Positions 34,501 to 46,500 of a stretch of 64,000 nt of DNA are shown in pieces; the first letter of the stretch is position 1, and every line of letters begins with the position of its first letter. Made by a program: the position numbers and the translations under genes. A model generated the notes under the pieces. It worked only from the letters and a program-made list of their open reading frames with translations, searched no databases and was not told the DNA's origin. The stretch comes from Lithodes maja (taxonomy: Eukaryota > Arthropoda > Malacostraca > Decapoda > Lithodidae), in contig JBAKBP010003091.1 in the NCBI GenBank assembly GCA_037953745.1, forward strand, positions 1 to 64,000. Reading direction: 5' to 3'.

Positions 34501-37500
34501 TCTTGCGCATTTGACGAACGGATCTCGGATTCCGTCTCTAAACGGCAAGCTACTGGCAGATTCTTTCGTTATGTTAAAACAAAATTATTGTTTTTGTTTG
34601 TTTTCTAGTTTTATGTCGAGTTTTTCGTTAAATTTGCTATTTTTTCGGGTTTCGGCTGGGATTTTGATGCGAGGAATGAAGCTTTTGGCGCGAGAATTGA
34701 AATGGGGAATATTTGGTGTGTGGTGCGAGGATTGAATCAACGAAGACCGGTGTAGCGAGGATGGGGGCTCCACTGTACACTGTATATAATTTTCTTTTTG
34801 ATTATGCTAATTTTCCACATGATTTGTTTTTGTTTTATACCCATTAATTGTGCAAACCTATTAATTTTGTTCTTTTCTTAACGAATATGCTCATCTTTCA
34901 GGCACCAGCGGTGTGCCTCTGGAATGACTCAGTGTTCAGTGAAGATGACTGGACTGGCATATGTAAAATGGGTGAGAGTATCAAGAAGGATGACCCGTTC
35001 AAGGTCGGACAGTTTGGTCTGGGCTCCAAATCAGTCTTCCACATGACTGGTGAGTAAACGTGGATTTGATCTTGTATGAGAGCTTTCATTGTCAACTTTC
35101 GATGGTAAGTTTAGGTGGGTCTAATGGGAGATTTTATTGTCAACTTTCGATAGTCAAGTCAACCCTGGCCACATTTCTGGTATCTTTTGCACTGGTATAT
35201 AAAACTAGTCTGAATATATTAGAGTTTAAGAGACGAACATATTGAAAAAGTTATCCTCATGAGCTGCCAGACCAATATCTATGAACAAATTTGAGGGTAA
35301 ATGTTCTTCTATGATACAGGCCTAAAGGGGGTTCTTATGAAAGCTTTCACTGTTAAATTATTTTGGTGCACAATTGTATTCTAGATCAATTTGAGTGGTA
35401 AGTAAAGGGGTATATTGTGAAATATTTTTTTGTCAACCTTTGATCTGTAACCATTCTGGGAACACAGTAATTTTAAGGGGAGGTGTGGAACCGTGTGGTG
35501 GAGTGGTCTTGCCTCTGAATTAGTAATCCAATGGACCCGGGTTCGAATCCCGATATGTCAATGGGAAGATATTATTGGAATGGAATTTGTGCTGTACCTA
35601 GTATCAGTGCATTACCACAAAGCCCACCGAAACGCTAAAAAAATACCCTCATTGTTCCCTGATCAAATAGCACTGTATGAATATTCCCATATTCAAATTA
35701 TGCTACAAGGAGGCAATGCCTAGTGAGTTAATTGCTCAATAGGTGGCATTCTGAGAGTGAGGGTCCGAGTCTAGGGGCGAAGACAGTGAAGCGTGGAGGC
35801 AAAGCAGCTTCAGAGATAGAGCTGCTTCGGGCCGTGGGTGGGTGCTTCGCATGTCTCACTCCCTAGACTGGAACGAGACCTCACAGGCTTCACTGTGTTG
35901 AGCGGTAGAATGTACAGGCTCTCAGCCTATTGTGACGCATGTCCAGTCTGAGCATGCTGTACAGAACGCCTAGTCATGCCCCACTCTCGCTAGGATCGTC
36001 AGGGCAGGAACTTTGGCTGTAGTCTATGTAGAGTTTCCTAACTTAGTTCATGTGAGCCGTTGTACTATAAGTAATCTGAATATGTATTTTGTTTTCATCT
36101 GAGTCAACGAGTTCTATTTTATATCATTAGTTATAAGTATTGTGTGTAAAACTTATTTGTAATGATGGGAGAAGCGGCAGCCACGGTTGGGGGTCAGTGG
36201 GTGCGCCATGCGGGAGGTGGGCCTAACTCACTAGCACTCCCCCCTCCCCCCTCCCCTCAGTGCTGGGAAGGCCTTTGTCTATCCCAGATTGAGAGAGAGA
36301 AATTACGTAATGATTGTCAGTGGGCGGTCCTTAGTAGTTCACGTTGGGCTCACTAGAGGGCCGAGTATAAAAAGAGAAGTCTAGCCAATTTTTCTTCAGA
36401 ACTCATTAGGCAGAGCGACTTCTCATTTCCCTTGCTAACTATATATATTCTTCTGACTGATGTGAACTTTCTCTACTACCTTTACATTCTTATCTCCTCT
36501 TTTCCCTACCCTTTTTAACTTCCATGGTCCCGTTGGTGCAGAGCTAGTCAGCCAACGTATTATCGCTTGAGTTCTCATGAGATACATGCCTATTAGATAG
36601 CCTATTTTGGAAGGGTTAACTTAGAATAGGATTGATTTATGTTTGTTGCACTCGTATATGCATTTCCCTGTGTGTTATTATTATTATTCCTGTTTTCTGC
36701 TAGTCTAGGTAATGCTAGACTGGGATAAGGCTACTGGTGTTGTGATTTCCGATGTGTACTAGTTTTTGTTGAACCTGTACAATCGCAATGGAGACGTGGG
36801 AAACCTAGGTGGTCTTTCTGACTGTGTACCTTGTGAGTTTAGCACTGTGTTGCGAGTGAGGGCTTTTGCCTCTGCCACCCAACACTGTGCTAACTCGTTT
36901 GCTTTGACTTTGAGAGGGTCGCCAGGAGAGAACCAGATACTAGCGATCTGGATCTCTCAAGAGAGCACCCCGTCAATTAACGTAATTTGGCCGCACAGCC
37001 TTAAGGACTTCGCTAGGCTACGAGCCGCTTGCTCAGCCATTGTTTCCTAGCCTACTACATCCCAGCTAGACTTTACTCGATTAGTAGATACAGAATAGTA
37101 TTGAAGCTTTCCTTATGTATGATATTGTTTATGCACTATTGATTTCATGTGTTGCACGCTTGGCTACTTTAGTGATTAGTGGCCCACGAGCACAATCCGA
37201 GTAGGCCTATTGCCGTCGCATTTGCGGAAGTACTTCTTTTTAATGTTTGCCATTTACTATTGCAATATCTTATAATTATTCTTATGCCAATTTAAACCTT
37301 TATAATATTTAATTGCCAGTGTTTTGCTTATTGAATTGCTGTTCAAAATCCGATACGTACTTCTTACGAGCATCCGAGAAGCATCTAACTATTTCAGAAG
37401 ATTCCTTGCTCGATGCTTAAGACTATTAATTAACGTAACGTAATAGTGCCGATCCGAAGTAGAGGGTGGAGGACTTCTTAAGTTCTTAGTCAAGGGTGGA

Positions 37501-40500
37501 TTACTTCGGCTTCGGCCAACACTATTCTTTGGTGTTGTTGTTTCTTACTTCTTTGTTTGATTGTTGACCAGACTAGATAATTCCTGTCTCTTTATTAGTC
37601 TGTTGTTGAACACTAGTACCGAGTTCTTGTATACCCCGTTATAGCAGATCGAACTCTGGAGGGTATTGGTGTTTTTTGTTCGGCTGGCAGTACTCAGGGG
37701 TTGGGATCGTGTGTTTCCGTTGTGGCAGCGAGCCGTACTCGAGTCCTGATTGAGAGCCCTTGTGTACCCGAGTGCCAGGTCGTAACAAATGGCGACCTTG
37801 CTTAGGATTTTGTGAACAGTATAAATTTTTGCAGAGTTGTACAACATTTGTTTGTTTGTATTTTAGCGTGCATATTGAAGATATTTTTTTTGTAATGGCA
37901 ATTAGTAAAGCATTTAAGAGACTCCAGTTAATTTAGTAATTAGTGCTTGCATAAGGAAGTTTAACACTTTTGTCTCGAGAATTTTTTTGTGGACTTCAGT
38001 ATGTCTTGCACTAGCACTGACGATGAGCGAGAGATGCCATTTGAAGGTGTGCCGTTAGTAACCAGTGAGGAGGATGCTAGAGTTTTTGTGAGTAAGCGGT
38101 ACCACGTGATGGAGGAGAGGCTGACTGGGGTGGATGTTTGTGGCTTGCACCTGATAGCCAAGGTTTTGGGCATTTCCAATGTAGTAGGGATGTCCAAGGG
38201 GAGCTGATTTCCTGGGTGTTGCGTGGGCGACATGGGATTTCGGAGGAGAGGGCGTTTGGGGGGTTCCTCCCCAGATCCCCTCTCACTCGACTCCCACAGT
38301 GCCGTCCACTCAGTTACCGGAGGTTAGCACTCTCCCACAGAGGGATGAGAATTGGCAGATTGGAGTGCCCTCGGGTGGTGCACATGGTGGTTCCCCAGTT
38401 TTTGCCCCCCCTCCTTCAGTAGTGGCAGCTCCCTCTTCCTGCCTGTCTCCAGATATGGTATTTAGACTTGAGCTTGCTAAGATTGAGGCTGAGGCTAGGA
38501 AGCAGGAGAATGAGACTAGGAGGCATGGGATTGAGGTAGGAGGCTTGAGGCTGAGCTTAGGTACGACTCAGAGAAATATGGTGCTAAATTAGATTTAGAT
38601 AAGACTCGTGCAGAGTTGACAGGGACTCGGATGGGCCCGTGAGGGCCAAGTAAGAGAACAGTCCTTGGCCCACTTAGTCAAATTGGTGCCGGTATTTAGT
38701 GAAACTGAAGTCACAGAATTTTTTAATCGTTTTGAGAAGAAGTGTAGGAGCATAATTGGCCTGAAGAGAAGTGGGCAGCTCTAGTCTCCTCAAGACTTAC
38801 GGGTAAGGGTCTGAAGGCTTATGATGCACTGCCTTTAGAGTCTTGCATTGACTACCCTGAATTGAAGAGAGCTGTCCTACGGGCCTACGAGTTGCAACCG
38901 GAAACATATCGATTGAAGTTTCGGGGTGTTACAAAGACTAGGGAGGCGACCTTTCTTGAACATGCCCGGGACTTAAAAGATGCACTTAAAAACTGGACAC
39001 GTTCTGAGAAAGCTGAGACGGCCGAACAGTTGACTGAGCTGTTTCTGCTCGAGCAGTTTTATAAGTGTACTGGTGCAGAAATGACTTTAACTATTAAAGA
39101 AAAGAACCCAAAAACTCTACAGGAGGCAGCTGAGATGGCTGACCTCCGGCTATCACTAATTCGTGGGTGCGGGTCTGCCCAGCGTAGTGAGGCAGGTAAC
39201 AAGGGGCGTGACGCCCCACCCCCCCGAGTTAGTGATATACCTTATGCAAACAAGTACAAGAGCCATGATACCAAGACTGACCACAAGACTAGCACCGTCC
39301 CATTTAAGAAGGGGCCGGGCCCTTCCCAGTACCAAGGGAAGCCCAAAGGGGAGTTGGAGTGTTATCAATGTCATAAAAAGGGGCACTTTGCAAGAGTCTG
39401 TCCTAGCAAACCACCTACAGCAGCTGTGTCTTTGGCCTGCAACATTGGTGTGTCTCCGAAGTCATCTGAGTTTGCCCGGGGCAGTTCGTCAGAGGCTGAG
39501 GCACAGCCAATGCAGAAGCACCTGGGAGGCTCGAACCCTGCTCAGGATGTTTTTTGCGACCATAGAGGGCGGGGTTGCGTGATGTGGGCGGGGCGCAAGC
39601 ATGGAGTAGAGGTCTTGCGTGATACAGGTGCTTCCCAGACTCTGATGAAAAACTTGACTGGCTACCCTATAAACGCGGCTCGGGTGGTAGTGGTGCAGGG
39701 TATTAATGCAACTCGGTCATACCCGCTGGTGCGGTTGGAGTTGGAGGTGGATGGTGTGGCACGTGAATTGGATGTCGGGATTGTGGGAGAAACTGCCAGT
39801 GGAGGGCGTCGGCCTTCTTCTCGGCAACGACTTTGCAATGCCCGCTTCTGAGGTTCTACCCTTAGTCGTTGCCGAGAGGCCGGCCGACGTGAGTAGGAAG
39901 AGCAAGAGTGGGTCGAGCGGTGCCAGACACAACCCATGGCGTGTGTTGTCACCCGAGCTCGGGCAGCTAAAGTGTCACAGCCTAGTCCTCCGTCTTCAGA
40001 CCAGCGGAGGAACGATCAACAGGAGGAGGCTAAAGCTGGAGTTGGTTTTAAGAGTTTTGACTCGGCGGCTCTCCTGGGTGATTCAGTATTAGCACCATTA
40101 CTTAATTCTGGAGTAGCCCCTGGGCCTGTCATCGAGAGTGATGAGGCTGGGCATGACGAGTCTCCACGACAGCAACGTTATGTACATCGAGAGAGACAGA
40201 GGGAGCAGCCCAGTATCGGGGAAGGTCATGCATTGCTCCGGGAGCAGTTAGATCGCTTGGCACCCTCAGATATACGTCGGTTGCAACTAGAGGACCCTGA
40301 GCTCCAAACATGTGCTAATGGAGCTGTAGAGCTCGACGAGGACGGCGATGCACAGCCGGGAGATTTTTTTTATTTAGAAGGCATCCTCTATAGGCGTTTT
40401 CAAGACCCTAAACGTAGTTGGCAAAAGGGGTCCGGAGTAGTGGACCAGTTGGTGGTGCCACGGGAGAGTGCAGGGATAGCCTACTGAGGTTGGCGCATGA

Positions 40501-43500
40501 CACACCACTGGCAGGACATCTAGGGGTGAGAAAAACGGTGGCGGCTTTGGGGAAATTGTTTTGGTGGCCGGGGATGAAGTCTCATGTGCAGTCATGGATA
40601 AACTCATGTGATATTTGTCAACGTGTCGGGAAACCGAACCAAGTTATTCCTAAGGCTCCGTTACACCCTATTCCTGTGATTGGGCCACCCTTTAGTAAAA
40701 TTATTGTCGACATGGTTGGTCCACTCCCTCCCACTAAGGCTGGAAATAAATTTTTGTTAACCATAATGGATGTTGCACTAGATACCCCGATGCATACCCT
40801 ATGAAAAATGGAATGGCTAAGACGGTAGTCAGTAACTTGTTGTGGTACTTCTCAAGGTACGGGTACCCGGAGGAGATTCAGTCTGATCAGGGATCTAATT
40901 TCACCTCCAACATGTTCAAGCAAACAATGCAACAGCATGGGATACGAGCAGTAGTATCGTCAGCGTATCACCCTGAGAGTCAAGGGGTGCTGAGCGGTGG
41001 GCATGCTACACTTAAAAGCATGCTCAGGTGTTATTGTGCTGACAACGGTATGGATTGGGATCTTGGATTGCCTTATGTGCTGTTTGCTGCTCGGGAGGTA
41101 CCTGGTGAGAGCCTGGGATTTAGTCCAAACGAGCTGATTTTTGGACACCGTGTCAGGGGCCCCCTTAACATGCTGAAAGAAATTTGGGAGGGGACTGTGC
41201 AGCCTTGTCCATTATTAAAGTATGTGCTTGAAAGCCGTGAGCGCATGCTTAAGAGTCTGGAGATGGCAGGTAGAAATATGACAGAATCACAAGCTTTGAT
41301 GAAGGACAGGTATGATCGCAAAGTGAGGCTCCGGAAGTTCACTGTAGGACAAGAGGTATTAATTTTGTTGCCTTTGGTTGGTAACCCCCTCTCTGCGAAG
41401 TACACTGGACCTTATAAAATTGTAGAAAAAATTTCAGACTTAGATTACCTTGTTGCCACTCCAGACAGGAGGAAAAAGAACCAGTTATGTCACGTGAACC
41501 TTATTAAAGAGTATGTGAGGCGCCCCTCTGAGCCTCTCACTGTCCCTGTGTTGGCTTGTTGCGGCCGTGGTGGAGAAGGAGAGGGGGACAGTCAAGCTTC
41601 AGAGGAGGATAGCTGGGATCAACATGTTTCAGCGGATCAGTGGGTGGGGAACTCGAGCCTAAGGGCTGACGAGGCTATAGCTCATTTGCCTGAGCCGCAG
41701 TTTGATGCTATCCGTCAGTTGTTCGGTTCATACCCCACTGTATTTGCTGAACACCCAGGCCTCACTACTCAGGCTATGCATGATGTTGACGTGGGGGACC
41801 ATCTACCCTTTAAGTCAATCCCGTACCGTGTGCCCCCCATAAAACTACCAGCTCTGAGGGATGAGTTGGAGTATATGCTCGGTAGAGGGTTGATAGAGAA
41901 AGGCACAGTTAAATGGACTTCCCCCGTAACACTGCAGCCTAAGCCAGATGGCAAGGTACGCTTTTGTATTGATTTCCGTAGGTTAAACGGTTTGACTCCA
42001 ACTAACCCATATCCTCTTCCTCGGGTTGATGATAGTGTTGACAAAATTGGTAATGCTCGTTTTTTGTCTAAAGTAGATTTAGTAAAAGGTTACTGGCAAG
42101 TACCTTTGTCTGAGCGTGCTAAAGAGGTATGTGGTTTTGTTGTGGACGGGAGTACCTACCGGTGCAATGTTATGCCTTACGGACTTAAGAATGCACCAGC
42201 AACGTTTCAGAACCTGATGAATGAAATTGTAAAGGACATTCCAAATTGCACCGTATATTTGGACGATGTAATCATTTATGATGACGACTTTGAGAGCCAT
42301 TGTGAGCACCTTGAGACCTTGTTCCGGAAACTTAGTGAAGCAGGTCTGGTAGTAAATTTGGCAAAGTGTGACTTCGTAAAAGCCACTGTGCAGTACCTTG
42401 GGTTTGTAGTGGGAAGGGGACAGGTGTGCCCTCCTCAGAACAAGGTACAGGCTATCAATAAATTTCCGCACCCAACAACCAAGAAGCAGATTATGAGATT
42501 CTTGGGTATGATAGGCTACTACAGACGCTTCATAAAAGGTTACTCAACGGTGTTGGCACCTCTCACAGATTTGTTATCTAAAGACAAAAAGTTTTTGTGG
42601 GCACCTGAGTGTGAAAAGGCTTTCACTTTGGTGAAACATTTGCTATGTACTCACCCGATACTCAGGGCCCCAGACTTTAACAGGCCTTTTCAGCTGGCAA
42701 CAGATGCTAGTGGTGTAGGGGCTGGTGCCGTCTTGCTACAGACAGACAATAAAGGTGTGGAACACCCAGTAAGTTTCTTTTCTAAGAAGTTCAATGCTGC
42801 ACAAAAGAACTATTCTACAATAGAAAAGGAATTACTGGCGATTGTGCTGTCGCTCAGGCACTTCGAGGTGTATGTTCCAGCCTATGGCCCAGTCGTGGTT
42901 ATCTACACTGATCATCACCCTTTGAGATTCCTAAATCAATTTCACAATCGCAATATGAGACTGACCAGGTGGTCTTTGATGTTGCAGGAGTATAACCTGG
43001 ACATCCGTCATATTGCTGGATGTGACAATGTGATCGCGGATTGTTTATCAAGGGTGGATGATCAGTCGTAGGCTGTCACAGGTGTGTGGGTTTGAGTGGA
43101 GGAAAATAGGCTGCCCTTATAGTGCAGCCGGGAAAAACATATTAAAATATAAAAATCATAAAAAAACTCTTTCTTTTGATATAGATAATTGTATAAGTTT
43201 GTCATAGCCTATAGAGTTTGAGTAGTCCACGAACTATCAAACGGCTGAGCTGCTGTAAGCTCGCTCTGGGAGCATGATATTGTGTCTTTTTGCTGTTGTT
43301 GGGAGGAGTTATAAAATGTGAATTTTTTTTTTTAATAATAAGATGTGTTTTGGTGATAAACTCAGCTTTGTTTTAGTGCCATGCGGTCGCTGGGTGTGAG
43401 GGGCTTGATGGGGTTCTGTGTTTGTCAGATTTTAGCTCAGGGTTGAGCAAGTAAAATCTTGGGGGAGGTGTGACGCATGTCCAGTCTGAGCATGCTGTAC

Positions 43501-46500
43501 AGAACGCCTAGTCATGCCCCACTCTCGCTAGGATCGTCAGGGCAGGAACTTTGGCTGTAGTCTATGTAGAGTTTCCTAACTTAGTTCATGTGAGCCGTTG
43601 TACTATAAGTAATCTGAATATGTATTTTGTTTTCATCTGAGTCAACGAGTTCTATTTTATATCATTAGTTATAAGTATTGTGTGTAAAACTTATTTGTAA
43701 TGATGGGAGAAGCGGCAGCCATGGTTGGGGGTCAGTGGGTGCGCCATGCGGGAGGTGGGCCTAACTCACTAGCACTCCCCCCCTCCCCCCTCCCCTCAGT
43801 GCTGGGAAGGCCTTTGTCTATCCCAGATTGAGAGAGAGAAATTACGTAATGATTGTCAGTGGGCGGTCCTTAGTAGTTCACGTTGGGCTCACTAGAGGGC
43901 CGAGTATAAAAAGAGAAGTCTAGCCATTTTTTCTTCAGAACTCATTAGGCAGAGCGACTTCTCATTTCCCTTGCTAACTATATATATTCTTCTGACTGAT
44001 GTGAACTTTCTCTACTACCTTTACATTCTTATCTCCTCTTTTCCCTACCCTTTTTAACTTCCATGGTCCCGTTGGTGCAGAGCTAGTCAGCCAACGTATT
44101 ATCGCTTGAGTTCTCATGAGATACATGCCTATTAGATAGCCTATTTTGGAAGGGTTAACTTAGAATAGGATTGATTTATGTTTGTTGCACTCGTATATGC
44201 ATTTCCCTGTGTGTTATTATTATTATTCCTGTTTTCTGCTAGTCTAGGTAATGCTAGACTGGGATAAGGCTACTGGTGTTGTGATTTCCGATGTGTACTA
44301 GTTTTTGTTGAACCTGTACAATCGCAACGGAGACGTGGGAAACCTAGGTGGTCTTTCTGACTGTGTACCTTGTGAGTTTAGCACTGTGTTGCGAGTGAGG
44401 GCTTTTGCCTCTGCCACCCAACACTGTGCTAACTCGTTTGCTTTGACTTTGAGAGGGTCGCCAGGAGAGAACCAGATACTAGCGATCTGGATCTCTCAAG
44501 AGAGCACCCCGTCAATTAACGTAATTTGGCCGCACAGCCTTAAGGACTTCGCTAGGCTACGAGCCGCTTGCTCAGCCATTGTTTCCTAGCCTACTACATC
44601 CCAGCTAGACTTTACTCGATTAGTAGATACAGAATAGTATTGAAGCTTTCCTTATGTATGATATTGTTTATGCACTATTGATTTCATGTGTTGCACGCTT
44701 GGCTACTTTAGTGATTAGTGGCCCACGAGCACAATCCGAGTAGGCTATTGCCGTCGCATTTGCGGAGTACTTCTTTTTAATGTTTGCCATTTACTATTGC
44801 ATATTCTTATAATTATTCTTATGCCAATTTAAACCTTTAATAATATTTAATTGCCAGTGTTTTGCTTATTGAATTGCTGTTCAAAATCCGATACGTACTT
44901 CTTACGAGCAACCGAGAAGCATCTAACTTTTTCAGAAGATTCCTTGCTCGATGCTTAAGGACTATTAATTAACGTAACGTAATAGTGCCGATCCGAAGTA
45001 GAGGGTGGAGGACTTCTTAAGTTCTTAGTCAAGGGTGGATTACTTCGGCTTCGGCCAACACTATTCTTTGGTGTTGTTGTTTCTTACTTCTTTGTTTGAT
45101 TGTTGACCAGACTAGATAATTCCTGTCTCTTTATTAGTCTGTTGTTGAACACTAGTACCGAGTTCTTGTATACCCCGTTATAGCAGATCGAACTCTGGAG
45201 GGTATTGGTGTTTTTTGTTCGGCTGGCAGTACTCAGGGGTTGGGATCGTGTGTTTCCGTTGTGGCAGCGAGCCGTACTCGAGTCCTGATTGAGAGCCCTT
45301 GTGTACCCGAGTGCCAGGTCGTAACACTATGACCTAGACTCCTAGAGGGAGTAGTTGGAATAAATTAAAAAGAAAAAAGAAACTAAATGGCAACTAGACT
45401 GAAGATAAATAAATTATGGTGACAAAATGTATCTGGGTCTGTCAGATTTGTGATTGGGATACTTAAAATTAGAACTAGAATTATCGTAGGGCTTCTTTCC
45501 ACGAAATTTGTTGTTGAGCACGTATGTGTCAGCCATGTCAGCAGCGTCGGCAAGACAATCTACCTTTTTCCCCTTTAACCTCTGAAGTGCGCACGGGGGT
45601 AATTGAAAACCTCCCCCTGTGCTGACGTATTTGAGGTTTTTCGTCACTAAAATATTCATTGTACCATTAATAGCATTAATAATTATCCATATGCGCCTAT
45701 TATGGGTTGATTATAAAGGTATTAACCTGAAACAACAATAAAACGAGTGAAAACAGCGTTTGGATGGTCAAAATCGGAGATATAGCCCGCGAGTTGTATA
45801 ATGTATGGGTGAGGCAAGCTACCTTCCCGCCAATTTTCCCCAAGGCCACTGCGACACAGTCGATCGATACTCTCTCTCTCTCTCTTGCACTTGATTGCCA
45901 TCAGTGATGACAACACCCTGCTTGCAACTCGCTAATGTTAGCACGAAAATATACCTCAGAATAAGGGAATAATAGGGAAAATAGGTGATAACTGAGGGAC
46001 AGGAGGAAAGTGGGGAAGGAGGGGAGGTAGAGGACTGAGATTTTGCATGGCCCAGGGGCCAAAAAAAAATAAAAAAATAAAAAAATAAAAATATTTTTTT
46101 TTTTTTTTTCGATGTCAAAAGTTGATTTTTAATTTTACTTACTCAGGAGAGTCTTCCCGCAGTCCGCCGGGGGAACTCTTAAGAGTCTTCCCGCAGCTCC
46201 CGGGTTAAATGATAGGATACAGAAGAATCAATTTTCCATAGGAAATTTTCTAACAGGACCAACTCCTTCAGATCGTTGTAGCTTGTGACTTTCTTACTCT
46301 TGACCCAATGATTGAAAGTTTTAGTCATGGTCCTGGCAAATACCTTAAGGGTTTCTTCTACTTTCTTCTGTTTTTTACGGAAAGATTGCCTGTAAGCCTC
46401 AGGCTGCAATTGATAGGTTTTTAGGATAGCTTCTTTGAGCTTGTCATAATCCTGCCTAACCTCTGCTACTTCTGACAAATACGTGGCTCGAGCCTGCCCT

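Larger units (their letters stand above)
31429..34775. mobile_element. Tigger/pogo-like non-autonomous element, 3.3 kb, with nested insertions
   Basis: The ends are inverted copies, CAGTGGAGCCCCCATCCT at 31429 and its reverse complement ending at 34775, with TA on both sides (31427-31428, 34776-34777). These termini and the TA duplication fit pogo/Tigger elements of the Tc1-mariner superfamily. No transposase is visible. Inside are a long inverted repeat (about 32060-32240 against 33290-33490), a central palindrome with TTAGG repeats (32794-33246), a 115-bp direct duplication (about 32276-32485) and a hAT MITE (33865-34455). It occupies a third of the intron before sacsin-like exon 3. Confidence 0.8.
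35931..45326 (+). mobile_element. Gmr1-type Ty3/gypsy retrotransposon, copy 2, complete with both LTRs
   Basis: LTRs at 35931-37787 and 43469-45326 begin TGTGACGCATG, end GTAACA and differ by only about a dozen substitutions and short indels. CTAT flanks both sides (35927-35930 and 45327-45330), a 4-bp target duplication. A primer-binding site follows the 5' LTR, and a polypurine tract (GGGGGAGG, 43461-43468) precedes the 3' LTR. The internal region runs gag, protease, integrase, reverse transcriptase, RNase H. The element lies in the 19-kb intron of the sacsin-like gene, in the same orientation as the gene. It cuts off the left side of the gag remnant at 45414-47082. Confidence 0.95.

Noticed and set aside
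36766..44589. Identical 94-codon frames in both LTRs (36766-37050 and 44305-44589)
   Set aside because: They are identical because the LTRs are near-identical. The frame lacks recognisable domains, is internal to the LTR, and does not begin with a convincing start.
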